DNA from: Clostridiaceae bacterium
GTDB taxonomy: Bacteria > Bacillota > Clostridia > DSM-8532
Length of the DNA: 44,986 nt
Reading direction: 5' to 3'
Assembly: GCA_012522505.1 (NCBI GenBank)
Contig: JAAYKJ010000219.1
Span: 1-44,986 of the forward strand
Part shown: piece by piece, positions 26,260 through 34,342 of the stretch
Layout of the letters: the number at the start of each line of letters is the position of its first letter
Numbering within the stretch: position 1 is the stretch's first letter
Notes under the pieces: generated by a model
What the model was told of the DNA's origin: nothing
Seen by the model: the letters and a program-made list of their open reading frames with translations, nothing else
The model's database searches: none
Program-made: the position numbers and the translations under genes

Positions 26260-27447
26260 CTACAAAATACTAATATTGGTGGAGTGAATTGCATTTTCAC
26301 AGTTTAAAATTGCCTGAGAGGGTGTTTCACCATTAGCGATGACATATCCAATTCTGTCATTGCTGCTTTTAACCGGGTTTACAATATCTCCAATTTTTTT
26401 TGTGAAAACAATTTCCTGTATATTGGGATTCAGTTCCCGATCAGGAAGACAAATTGAGTGTAATCTCCCGGGTTTTGAAGGAAAGTAACGAATAGCCGCC
26501 CCACCGGACTTTTTCACAGGCAATTTAATTTTTTCGCCAAGAGCAATTTTAATGCAACATTCAACCATATCTATTCCGGTGGCCAATGGAACAAGGTGAG
26601 TGGTAATATTATCTCCGCCAAGTCTTGCACCTATTTCAACAATTTTGGGTCCATTTTTGGTTAAAATAATTTCAGTATGTGCAGGACCCAGCTTAATTCC
26701 AACTGCATTAACTGCCGAGCGGGCAGCAACTGCGATCGCGTCACAGGATGCCGTCGAAAGTGTGGAAGGAATGGAATGCCCCATTTCAACAAAGTAGGGC
26801 ATACCAGTTGTTAGCTTGTCGGTGATTGCAACAATCTCGGTTTTACCGTCAACTGTAATGGTTTCAACACTTACCTCGGTACCCTCCATATATTCTTCTA
26901 TCAGTACAGAACCTGATCCCGAAAAAGATCTACTGTATTGATATATATCCTGTAAATCCATATCTCTGCTTACCAGAACAACCCCTCTGCTTCCGGAACT
27001 GTCAGCGGGTTTTACAATGAAGTATCCTTGAAAGCTTTCGCATGCATCCATAAACTCATTAAAGCTGTGAATAATATGGTATTTTGGTATGGGCGTATTG
27101 TTCCGGCTTAAAGCATCACGCATTTTTCCCTTGTCAGTAGCGTTTAACGCTGTCTTTATGGAATTTGCCGTCAAACCCAGCTCATGTCCGATTGCCGCTA
27201 CGGTACGTACAGGCATGTCGCTGGCAAGAGTCATTACACCATCAGGCTTTATTTGCCGTGCTGCTTCAAGAGCTCCTTCAATATCGTTTGTACTAACGGT
27301 CACACATTCATCAGCAAACCTAAACCCCAAGGCAGCGGGATCCATATCCAGAGCAGCAACATATAAACCCATTTCCTTGGCTTTTTGTATAGCAGGCACC
27401 TGTAAAACTCCTGCACCAATAATCATAATTTTTTTTGTGTTTTTCAT
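26260..27447 (-). CDS. ATP-grasp carboxylate-amine ligase
   Basis: A 395-residue ATP-grasp protein: N-terminal Rossmann-like part (I-M-I-I-G-A-G-V-L-Q), central ATP-binding lobe (F-I-V-K-P-A-D-S-S-G-S-R-G-V) and the metal-binding end (T-E-I-I-L-T; I-V-E-I-G-A-R-L-G-G-D-N-I). The family joins a carboxylate, often an amino acid, to an amine. Between a GT4 and a GNAT gene, and close to an aminotransferase, a role in acylating an amino sugar with an amino acid is plausible but inferred. GGGGGA precedes the ATG. Confidence 0.85.
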   Translation of the reverse strand: MKNTKKIMIIGAGVLQVPAIQKAKEMGLYVAALDMDPAALGFRFADECVTVSTNDIEGALEAARQIKPDGVMTLASDMPVRTVAAIGHELGLTANSIKTALNATDKGKMRDALSRNNTPIPKYHIIHSFNEFMDACESFQGYFIVKPADSSGSRGVVLVSRDMDLQDIYQYSRSFSGSGSVLIEEYMEGTEVSVETITVDGKTEIVAITDKLTTGMPYFVEMGHSIPSTLSTASCDAIAVAARSAVNAVGIKLGPAHTEIILTKNGPKIVEIGARLGGDNITTHLVPLATGIDMVECCIKIALGEKIKLPVKKSGGAAIRYFPSKPGRLHSICLPDRELNPNIQEIVFTKKIGDIVNPVKSSNDRIGYVIANGETPSQAILNCENAIHSTNISIL

Positions 27448-27486
27448 AATTCCCCCTGAATTTCCCCTAACTGTCAGACAGTAAGG

Positions 27487-28017
27487 TTAGTCCACGAAAT
27501 AATGATTTGTATGAAGAATAGCCATAAGTATTTTGTCATGATATTTTCCTTTTTTGTATAAGCTTTCCCGCAATATACCCTCCTGGATAAAACCAACCTT
27601 TTCATAGCACTTTATGGCTTGGGTATTATAAGAGAAAACCTCCACTGATATACGGTGCAGATTAAGCTCTTCAAATGCAAAAAACAGCATTGTTTTTAGC
27701 GCATCAGCTCCTAAACCTTTTCCGCGGTTGTTTTTATCCCCGATATAAAGAAAAAGCTCTGCGTTGCGATTTACATAATCAGTATTTTTCAGCCCAATAA
27801 TACCTATCAGCTTACCGCTGCTTTTTTCTTCAATTCCAAATACTTTATTTAGCTTTTCAGTTAGCTTATTTTCAAACCAAACCTCATGCTCAGCATCGGA
27901 AACAGGAAAGACAGTTCCTGTCATTGCCCTGAGATTTGGCTGGTTTACCCATTGTAAAATCAGGGATGAATCCTTACGGTTTAATGCCCGTAAACATGTT
28001 TTTTCACCGATAATCAG
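27487..28017 (-). CDS. GNAT N-acetyltransferase (RimJ/RimL-like) with probable CTG start
   Basis: The frame stays open upstream of the first ATG (27924) to a stop at 28024-28026, and that extra part encodes a normal RimL-type N-terminus (L-I-I-G-E-K-T-C-L-R-A-L-N-R-K-D-S-S-L-I). The extension has no ATG, GTG or TTG at its beginning; CTG at 28017-28015 follows AGGTGAG with 6 nt spacing, giving 176 residues, the usual length for the family. The acetyl-CoA loop is N-N-R-G-K-G-L-G-A-D-A, followed by Y-N-T-Q-A-I-K-C-Y-E-K-V-G-F. It may acetylate the 4-amino sugar of the repeat unit, or be the LegH step. Confidence 0.75.
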   Translation of the reverse strand: MIIGEKTCLRALNRKDSSLILQWVNQPNLRAMTGTVFPVSDAEHEVWFENKLTEKLNKVFGIEEKSSGKLIGIIGLKNTDYVNRNAELFLYIGDKNNRGKGLGADALKTMLFFAFEELNLHRISVEVFSYNTQAIKCYEKVGFIQEGILRESLYKKGKYHDKILMAILHTNHYFVD

Positions 28018-28076
28018 ATAAACTCACCTGCTCTCCTGTAAAATTCTAAATGAAAGGCATAGTTTGTAGTTTTTAT

Positions 28077-28664
28077 TCAGTCCTTATAAATATCTGTTTG
28101 CCCAAAAACTCGAAGCAGGGTGGCAACAAATATCCGGACATCCATTTTGAAAGTGATATGTTCTGTATAATATAGATCCAATTCAAATTTTTGCTTTTGA
28201 GATATAGAATTCCGATATAACACTTGGCTCAGACCGCTGATCCCAGGTCTGACACGAAGTTTACCAAGCTCCTCGGCAGTATAACAATTCAAAGCCTCGG
28301 GAAGATCGGGTCTGGGTCCTATAAAACTCATCTCTCCAGCAAGAACATTAAAAATCTGGGGCAATTCATCGATGCTTGTTCTGCGTAAAAATTCCCCGGT
28401 TTTTGTCAGTCTTTTGTCGTTAGCGGAACATATGGCTGAACAATCTTCACGCCTAAGGTCAGCGGCGTTTATTTTCATTGAACGAAGCTTTCTCATATAA
28501 AAAATTTTCTGGTTTCTGCCCAATCTTTCGCTACAATAGAAGATAGATCCATGATCTTCCAACCATATAAAGAATCCGCATATAGCTATGATAAACAGAA
28601 CCAGGGGGAGAAGCAGCAGTGCGAATAACACATCAAGAGCTCTCTTGCAATATTTCTGATACAT
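28077..28664 (-). CDS. Phosphoglycosyl transferase (bacterial sugar transferase, PglC-like)
   Basis: A 195-residue monotopic enzyme with one N-terminal membrane helix (about residues 11-34) and the conserved cytosolic core: G-S-I-F-Y-C-S-E-R-L-G-R, R-K-L-R-S-M, the catalytic Asp99-Glu100 pair in T-S-I-D-E-L-P-Q, and G-P-R-P-D-L. It transfers a sugar phosphate from a UDP-sugar to undecaprenyl phosphate, starting repeat-unit assembly. Size matches PglC-type small enzymes that often use diacetamido-bacillosamine-like sugars. AGGAGGAG precedes the ATG. This is the intact initiating enzyme of the region. Confidence 0.9.
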   Translation of the reverse strand: MYQKYCKRALDVLFALLLLPLVLFIIAICGFFIWLEDHGSIFYCSERLGRNQKIFYMRKLRSMKINAADLRREDCSAICSANDKRLTKTGEFLRRTSIDELPQIFNVLAGEMSFIGPRPDLPEALNCYTAEELGKLRVRPGISGLSQVLYRNSISQKQKFELDLYYTEHITFKMDVRIFVATLLRVFGQTDIYKD

Positions 28665-28727
28665 TAACTCCTCCTAAGAGAAAATTAGCATCACTGTTCA
28701 GAGCTATCTCTCAAGAACAGTAACAAA

Positions 28728-29924
28728 TTAACCATAAAGTATATCCTTCAGTGATTCAGCTACATAAACTATGTCATCGTCCGTGAGCAGTGTATGTAAT
28801 GGGAGTGTTATTTCGTTTTTGTACATATCAAAGGCGTTTGGAAAGTTTTTTATTTCGAATCCTAAATTTTGATATGCTGTAAACATTGGGAGAGGTTTAT
28901 AATGAACATTTAATGATATACCTTTTTTAGCCATCTCAATTATGACATTATTACGGAAATGTTCATCCTTTCCCTCCAATCTGGTCAAATACAGGTGACC
29001 ACTGGAGCTAAAATCGCTGCCAAAGTGTTTTAAACTGATAACATCACTGTCCTTAAGCAGAGCATCATAGCTTTCAATGATCCTTTTTCTTCTGTCAATA
29101 ATTTCTGAATACCGCTGGAGTTGCTTAATTCCAATCGAAGCAGCAATATCAGTCATGTTACATTTGTAGGCAGGAGTTACTATATCATACTCCCAGGAAC
29201 CCAGTCGGTTTTTGTCCAGCGCATCCTTTGTTTGACCATGCAGTGAAAGAAAAGTATATTTTTTGTACAGGTCTATATCATCAACTCCCGGAATCTGTCT
29301 CCAGGTAACTGCACCACCTTCCGCAGTGGTTAAATTTTTTACTGCATGGAAAGAAAAGCATGTAAAATCCGCAGCTTGCCCGCTTATTATGTTTTTATGC
29401 AAAGCCCCAAAGGAATGGGCTGCATCAGCCAATACCGCTACTCTCCCCAGTGAATGCTGCAGCAGGTTTGTTGGTGTAAAAAGGTTTTTCTTCCTATCCA
29501 AGATCTCGAAAATTTTATTATAATCACACATGACTCCTGCTATATCAACAGGAATAATTGCTTTAGTTTTGCAAGTGATTGCCTTTTCCAGTTGATCATA
29601 GCCAATATGAAAGGAATCCTTTGCCGTATCAACCAAAACAATTCTGGCCCCTACATGATGAATCACGCTGGCTGAAGCTGAATAGGTATATGCAGTTGTA
29701 ATAACTTCATCTCCTTCGCCTATACCCAGAATTCTTAACGTAAGCTCCATAGCCGATGTTGCAGAATTCAGGCATACAACCTGTGGGTTACCTATATATG
29801 CTGCCAGTTCTTTTTCAAATTGTTTTGTCTTGGGCCCCGTTGTTATCCATCCTGATTTCAAAGTATCAATAACTTCATCAATTTCAAGCGAAGTGATATC
29901 TGGTGGTGAAAAAGGTATTTTCAT
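28728..29924 (-). CDS. DegT/DnrJ/EryC1/StrS sugar aminotransferase
   Basis: A 398-residue PLP-dependent aminotransferase. N-S-A-T-S-A-M-E-L-T-L, T-A-Y-T-Y-S-A-S-A-S-V, A-D-A-A-H-S-F-G and F-S-F-H-A-V-K-N-L-T-T-A-E-G-G (PLP lysine) are the family motifs. It would aminate a 4-keto nucleotide sugar (PglE/ArnB/PseC type). The dehydratase feeding it may be the CapE-like enzyme across the divergent promoter region. ATG 29924 follows AAAGGAG; the TTG at 29939 is inside that site. First gene of the minus-strand locus. Confidence 0.9.
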   Translation of the reverse strand: MKIPFSPPDITSLEIDEVIDTLKSGWITTGPKTKQFEKELAAYIGNPQVVCLNSATSAMELTLRILGIGEGDEVITTAYTYSASASVIHHVGARIVLVDTAKDSFHIGYDQLEKAITCKTKAIIPVDIAGVMCDYNKIFEILDRKKNLFTPTNLLQHSLGRVAVLADAAHSFGALHKNIISGQAADFTCFSFHAVKNLTTAEGGAVTWRQIPGVDDIDLYKKYTFLSLHGQTKDALDKNRLGSWEYDIVTPAYKCNMTDIAASIGIKQLQRYSEIIDRRKRIIESYDALLKDSDVISLKHFGSDFSSSGHLYLTRLEGKDEHFRNNVIIEMAKKGISLNVHYKPLPMFTAYQNLGFEIKNFPNAFDMYKNEITLPLHTLLTDDDIVYVAESLKDILYG

Positions 29925-30014
29925 AGCTGCTCCTTTCAAAACTCATTTTATGCATGCCCCTGATTCCCCTGCTTTAGAGCGTGTATTCCATGAGGAAAAT
30001 CGCATATCGGAGGA

Positions 30015-30032
30015 TAAGCATATTTATGCTTA
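30015..30032. promoter_or_regulatory. Perfect palindrome, candidate operator
   Basis: TAAGCATATTTATGCTTA has 8-bp arms around TT. It lies about 90 nt upstream of the minus-strand aminotransferase start, a suitable place for a dimeric regulator. No regulator gene is in this region. Confidence 0.4.
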
Positions 30033-30158
30033 AGAGGCGGTTCAATACCACATTACAGTGGTTCGCGTCCACATCAATGAAGTAGCTTACAGATGAAAAA
30101 CATAAATATTTTTATATATTTCTGTTTTGTATCAGTAAATTACTTAAGTGCGATAACA

Positions 30159-30210
30159 GCCTGCTCTGCCAGCCGGGCCGAAACACCGGCAAACAGGTAG
30201 GGCCTTTTTT
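30159..30210 (+). ncRNA. Candidate structured leader or attenuator of the cps operon
   Basis: GCCGG (30172-30176) pairs with CCGGC (30186-30190). CCTG (30160-30163) can pair with CAGG (30194-30197), while CTCT (30164-30167) can pair with AGGG (30199-30202); these two pairings cross, so they form a pseudoknot or exclude each other. A run of six T follows at 30205-30210. This resembles a switching leader or attenuator about 130 nt ahead of the first plus-strand gene. It matches no riboswitch consensus I recall. Confidence 0.4.
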
Positions 30211-30342
30211 ATGGTTCATTATATGTTGAGAGGTTAAATAATGACTCATGCAACGTAAAAGGAAAATAAGGAAACATAATATATTACTTTTCATAAATTA
30301 AATGAGGACAATGAAATCTTTATTACATCGGAGGATTTGGGA

Positions 30343-31044
30343 ATGGAATGGATGGAACTAAAAAACCTGCTGCAAATTGTAAGGGAGAGAATCAGGATTT
30401 TAATTATTATACCTGCTGCTTTTGTGCTTACTGCTGCTTTGGTTACGGTATATGGGATACCACAGTTGTTCGAAGCCAACACCACTATTTATGTAATCTC
30501 CAAAAGTAATGTGGGGATGGTCGAATATGATGACATTATCATAAACCAGCAACTAGTAAAGGATTATCAGGAGTTTATTAAAAGCAGGGCGGTTATCGAA
30601 AATGTGCTTGAGGAAATGGAGCTTACAGAGATGACATACGAATCACTTTCCTCCAGCATTTCTGTAAAAGCACGAAATGATACACGGATACTGGAGATTG
30701 CAGTGCAAAGTGTTGATCCGGTCAAGGCCAGGGATATTGCCGACAAGGTGACAATAACATTCAGAGATAAGGTAGCTGAATTAATGAACATGGCAAATAT
30801 CAATATTATTGATTTGGCAAGAATTCCAACAAGGCCGGTTAGTCCCAATGTGGGATACAATATTTTTCTGTCCTTTATCATTGGGCTTCTTGTAGCTCTG
30901 GCAGTTATATTTATTGTAGATTTTCTGGATGACACTGTTAAAACATCTGAAGATGTTGAGAAGTACTTAAATTTGAAGGTTTTAGGTATTATACCGGTTT
31001 TTCAACAGAAGGAGCAGATGGTTGAGGACGAGGAAATGGTATAA
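30343..31044 (+). CDS. Polysaccharide co-polymerase, CpsC/Wzz/YveK-like
   Basis: A 233-residue membrane protein with a span at about residues 18-38, an extracellular domain (about 40-165) and a second span at about 172-192 followed by D-F-L-D-D-T-V-K-T-S-E-D-V-E and G-I-I-P-V. This is the Wzz fold of Gram-positive systems, where it sets chain length and activates the separate tyrosine kinase. GGAGG at 30330-30334 is 8 nt before ATG 30343; the TTG at 30337 is too close. First gene of the plus-strand module. Confidence 0.9.
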   Translation: MEWMELKNLLQIVRERIRILIIIPAAFVLTAALVTVYGIPQLFEANTTIYVISKSNVGMVEYDDIIINQQLVKDYQEFIKSRAVIENVLEEMELTEMTYESLSSSISVKARNDTRILEIAVQSVDPVKARDIADKVTITFRDKVAELMNMANINIIDLARIPTRPVSPNVGYNIFLSFIIGLLVALAVIFIVDFLDDTVKTSEDVEKYLNLKVLGIIPVFQQKEQMVEDEEMV

Positions 31045-31078
31045 GAACAAGCTTTATTAATGAAAGAGGGGAATTGAG

Positions 31079-32134
31079 ATGTTTAAGGATAAATGCCTGC
31101 TTATAACAGGGGGAACCGGATCTTTTGGAAATGAAGTGCTTAAGCGGATTCTTAAAATGGATGCAGGTGAAATCCGTATTTTTTCAAGGGATGAAAAAAA
31201 GCAGGACGAAATGAGAAAAAAGTTTAACAACAATAAAATAAAATTCTATATTGGGGATGTACGTGATGAAAAGAGCATTGTTCGGGTTATGAAGGGGGTT
31301 GATTATGTATTTCATGCTGCTGCGCTAAAACAAGTGCCTTCATGTGAGTTTTTTCCTATGGAAGCCTTTAAAACGAATGTATTGGGTACTGAGAATGTAT
31401 TGGATTGTGCTATAGCTGAAAAGGTGAAAAAGGTAATATGCCTATCCACCGATAAAGCAGTGTATCCAATTAACTCCATGGGCATTTCAAAAGCAATGAT
31501 GGAAAAGATAATGCTTTCGAAATCCCGGATGCTCACATCCAAATCTACAATCTTATGTGCTACACGATACGGGAATTTAATTTGTTCAAGAGGATCAGTT
31601 TTACCAACGCTTATCAGACAGATCCTAAACCATAAACCCTTAACGGTGACTCAGCCAGATATGACAAGGTATTTTATGACTTTGGATGAAGCCATTGAGC
31701 TGGTACTATTTGCCTTTAAGCATGCGACCCAGGGAGATATTTTTGTTCAGAAATCACCCGCAGCAAGGATAGGGGATCTGGTTATTGCATTGAAAGAGGT
31801 GTTTCAATGTAATAATCCGGTTCAGGAAATTGGAATTCGACACGGTGAAAAAATGTATGAGACTCTGCTAACCAATCAGGAGCTGCTGTATGCTGAAGAC
31901 CTCGGTCTATACTACAAAATTCCGGTGGACACCAGAAGTCTCAATTATATGACATATAACATTGGTGTAGAAGAAAGTATTAACAATAATAGCGAGTATA
32001 ATTCACATAATGCTAAAAGGTTGAATATTAGTGAACTAAAGGAGCTGTTATTGAAGCAGGATGAGGTCAGAAAAGCCATTGAGTATATGAGAGCCAATAC
32101 AATAATAAATTCCTCCGATGGAAAGCAGATATGA
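31079..32134 (+). CDS. UDP-GlcNAc 4,6-dehydratase/5-epimerase, CapE/FnlA/WbjB-like
   Basis: A 351-residue extended SDR. G-G-T-G-S-F-G binds NADP, S-T-D-K-A-V-Y-P-I-N-S-M-G-I-S-K-A gives the catalytic segment, and the C-terminal part has S-L-N-Y, E-Y-N-S-H-N-A-K-R-L-N and E-L-L-L-K, typical of the CapE C-terminal domain. CapE/FnlA makes the first intermediate of UDP-N-acetyl-L-fucosamine. The partner enzymes CapF/FnlB and CapG/FnlC are not in this window. AGAGGGGAA precedes the ATG. Located unusually between the Wzz and kinase genes. Confidence 0.85.
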   Translation: MFKDKCLLITGGTGSFGNEVLKRILKMDAGEIRIFSRDEKKQDEMRKKFNNNKIKFYIGDVRDEKSIVRVMKGVDYVFHAAALKQVPSCEFFPMEAFKTNVLGTENVLDCAIAEKVKKVICLSTDKAVYPINSMGISKAMMEKIMLSKSRMLTSKSTILCATRYGNLICSRGSVLPTLIRQILNHKPLTVTQPDMTRYFMTLDEAIELVLFAFKHATQGDIFVQKSPAARIGDLVIALKEVFQCNNPVQEIGIRHGEKMYETLLTNQELLYAEDLGLYYKIPVDTRSLNYMTYNIGVEESINNNSEYNSHNAKRLNISELKELLLKQDEVRKAIEYMRANTIINSSDGKQI

Positions 32135-32148
32135 AAGGGGATAAATGA

Positions 32149-32895
32149 ATGGATAGCATACAATTATCAGAAAAATCCTGGGATTTGGATTCTCAGGAGG
32201 CCTTTAAAGCACTCCGAACCAATATAGAATTTTCTTACATTGATAAGAAACTAACCACACTGACTATAACAAGCTGTTCTCCCAACGAGGGAAAATCAAC
32301 GGTTTCATATTACCTGGGTGCAACAATCGCCCAGAATGGCTCACGGGTGCTTCTGGTAGATGCAGATTTAAGAAAACCAATGCTTATGAAAAAAATCAAT
32401 GTGGATAATCCAAAAGGCCTGTCCAATTTTATATTGAACCGTGTAAAGCTTGAGCAAGTGATTCATCAGTCTCCATATGAAAATCTGTTTTATATTTCTT
32501 GCGGTGTTAAGCCACCCAATCCAACAGAATTGCTTGGTTCAATCCGGTTTAATGAGTTTCTGGAAACCGTTTCTCAGCAATTTGATACGGTTATTCTGGA
32601 TACTCCACCGTTGGGTAATGTAATTGACGCTGCGATTATTGCATCCAAAACTGATGCAACAATTATGGTGATACAGCCCGAGAAAATTAATTTCAAGCTT
32701 GCACGGGCAGTAAAGGAACAGCTTGAAAATGCAGACACAAAAATCCTGGGTGTAATATTAAACAAGATGAACTACAAGTATATGAATAAACGTTACTACA
32801 ATTATTATCATCAGTATTACGGACATGACGGAAAAACCTACAGGAACTGGCTTAGAGAACGAAAACAAACAAAAAGGAAGAATCATTATGATTGA
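32149..32895 (+). CDS. BY-kinase, CpsD/CapB/YwqD-like tyrosine kinase
   Basis: A 248-residue cytosolic autokinase. Walker A S-C-S-P-N-E-G-K-S-T (about 42-51), Walker A-prime V-L-L-V-D-A-D-L-R (67-75) and Walker B V-I-L-D-T-P-P (148-154) are intact. The C-terminus holds a tyrosine cluster (residues 209-231, with eleven Tyr) that serves as the autophosphorylation site. It works with the Wzz-like protein and is reset by the phosphatase encoded next. AAAGGGG precedes the ATG. The 3-prime end overlaps the phosphatase start by 8 nt. Confidence 0.92.
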   Translation: MDSIQLSEKSWDLDSQEAFKALRTNIEFSYIDKKLTTLTITSCSPNEGKSTVSYYLGATIAQNGSRVLLVDADLRKPMLMKKINVDNPKGLSNFILNRVKLEQVIHQSPYENLFYISCGVKPPNPTELLGSIRFNEFLETVSQQFDTVILDTPPLGNVIDAAIIASKTDATIMVIQPEKINFKLARAVKEQLENADTKILGVILNKMNYKYMNKRYYNYYHQYYGHDGKTYRNWLRERKQTKRKNHYD

Positions 32896-33580
32896 TATTC
32901 ATTGCCACGTCGTTCATGGGGTAGACGATGGACCATCAAGTATACAGCAATCTATAAGAATGGTGATGGAAGCTGAAAAGCTGGGAATTAAGAAAATAAT
33001 TGCTACACCACATTTCCATGAAGGTATTTTTGGATCAAAACAGGTTCAGAGCAAATTTGATGATTTGAAAAAAAGAATGGACGGATGTGGTATAGATTTA
33101 TTTCTGGGACATGAAGTCTTTTTGCAGCCCAATATTCCTGAGCTGATTCAATCCGGTAAGCATTTGACCCTGGGTAACTCGGGTTATATTTTGCTGGAGC
33201 TGCCATACGACACCATACCGATTTATGCGTATGATGTTATTTACAAGCTGCACCTGGAAAATATTATGCCTATAATCGCACATCCCGAAAGAAATATACC
33301 ATTTGTAAAAAATATTCATTCCTTTATCCATTTTATCGAGAAAGGCTGCCTGATCCAGATTGATGCAGGAAGCGTAGTTGGAGCTTATGGAAAGAAAAGC
33401 AAGGCATTTGCAAAAAAAATCCTGCAACTTCAGCTGGTCGACTTTGTTGCCTCCGATTCGCATTGTGCAGAGGACTACAACCATAGATATCCACAGGCTT
33501 ACCAAAAGATTATGGGCTGGGTGGGGGAAAAGTATTCAAAGAAGCTCTTTTATGAGAATCCGGAGATGATATTAAAATGA
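32888..33580 (+). CDS. PHP-type tyrosine-protein phosphatase, CpsB/YwqE-like
   Basis: A 230-residue metal-dependent phosphatase of the PHP family that dephosphorylates the CpsD-type kinase. Metal ligands are visible in I-D-I-H-C-H-V-V-H-G-V-D-D-G-P (His5, His7), T-P-H-F-H, G-H-E, I-A-H-P-E-R and S-D-S-H. The ATG at 32888 (MIDIHCH) follows AAGGAAG; the ATG at 32825 lies in the kinase gene and lacks support. It overlaps the following start by 4 nt (ATGA). Confidence 0.92.
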   Translation: MIDIHCHVVHGVDDGPSSIQQSIRMVMEAEKLGIKKIIATPHFHEGIFGSKQVQSKFDDLKKRMDGCGIDLFLGHEVFLQPNIPELIQSGKHLTLGNSGYILLELPYDTIPIYAYDVIYKLHLENIMPIIAHPERNIPFVKNIHSFIHFIEKGCLIQIDAGSVVGAYGKKSKAFAKKILQLQLVDFVASDSHCAEDYNHRYPQAYQKIMGWVGEKYSKKLFYENPEMILK

Positions 33581-34206
33581 TTCATACAAAGTATCAGAAA
33601 ACAAAGAAAATAATCAGACAGAGGAAGATTTATTTAAGCCATTCCAAAATGCAGATGTTTATAAAAAGAGCCTTTGATATTGGGTGCTCTTTTTTATGCT
33701 TGATTTTGTTATTGCCAGTATATGGCCTTTATACCCCAACCTGCCTCTTATTGCGAAAAGGCCGCATGGTAAGAGAACAAATTATCGGGCGATATGCTGT
33801 GGTTTTTGCTCTTAGCTATTTTGAACCCGTCATAAAGGGAAAAAACAAAAAGAAACCTTCAGAGGTACATGTAAAGACGAGAAGAAACCAGGTTTTTGTT
33901 GAGCGAATGCAAAGATTTCTTCGTTCGTTATTCAATGTTATAAATATTTATCCGGTTTTTTATAAAATATTAATTGGAAATATGAGTTTTGTTGGACCAA
34001 AACCGATTAAAACGGCGGATTATGACAAGCTTATGCGTTGGCATCATCTCAGGTTTTCAGTAAGGCCCGGATTGACCGGACCCTGGTTTTTCAGACAATC
34101 TGACTTAAATGAAATACAGGAGATATGGATGGACTTGAAATATATCCGGGAATGCAGCTTCTGTAAGGATTTGCGTTTATTAAGAAACACACTTTCAGAG
34201 CTGTAA
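33577..34206 (+). CDS. Degenerate sugar transferase (phosphoglycosyl transferase homologue lacking the Asp-Glu dyad)
   Basis: A 209-residue protein with a basic N-terminus, one membrane helix (about residues 34-58) and a C-terminal half that follows the bacterial sugar transferase family: G-N-M-S-F-V-G-P-K-P (134-143), W-H-H-L-R-F-S-V-R-P-G-L-T-G-P-W and L-D-L-K-Y-I. The middle of the family core is altered: aligned on G-N-M-S and the conserved proline 126, the catalytic Asp-Glu of S-L-D-E-L-P-Q is replaced by Asn123-Ile124, and the Q-E-R-x-G and K-F-R-T-M blocks are not recognisable. It probably cannot perform phosphoglycosyl transfer. A structural or regulatory role is possible. ATGA overlap with the phosphatase gene. 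Confidence 0.8.
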   Translation: MIHTKYQKTKKIIRQRKIYLSHSKMQMFIKRAFDIGCSFLCLILLLPVYGLYTPTCLLLRKGRMVREQIIGRYAVVFALSYFEPVIKGKNKKKPSEVHVKTRRNQVFVERMQRFLRSLFNVINIYPVFYKILIGNMSFVGPKPIKTADYDKLMRWHHLRFSVRPGLTGPWFFRQSDLNEIQEIWMDLKYIRECSFCKDLRLLRNTLSEL

Positions 34207-34246
34207 AAGCCAAGAGATATATATTTTTTATGAATAATCATGAAAA

Positions 34247-34304
34247 ATTATGTAGATTAAGAAAAATAATATGCCAGTCACATTCAACAGCAAGTCTACA
34301 TAAT
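34247..34304. repeat. Inverted repeat after the cps operon
   Basis: ATTATGTAGA (34247-34256) and TCTACATAAT (34295-34304) are perfect inverted copies separated by 38 nt. No T-run follows, so it is not a standard terminator. It lies between the sugar-transferase gene and the small membrane protein. Confidence 0.35.
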
Positions 34305-34342
34305 ATGTTAACAGAGATATTAATACCGAAAGGAGGTATATT

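Larger units (their letters stand above)
29925..30342. other. Divergent intergenic control region of the two polysaccharide units
   Basis: About 418 nt without a supported gene, between the minus-strand biosynthesis locus and the plus-strand regulatory/export module. It holds the perfect palindrome at 30015-30032, the inverted repeat ACCAC/GTGGT at 30047-30062, and the GC-rich structured element at 30159-30210. Promoters for both directions must lie here, but I could not identify convincing -35/-10 pairs. Confidence 0.5.

Noticed and set aside
30159-30210. Cyclic-di-GMP or cyclic-di-AMP riboswitch
   Set aside because: I compared the element with the conserved cores I remember for these classes and found no match, so it is reported only as a candidate structured RNA.
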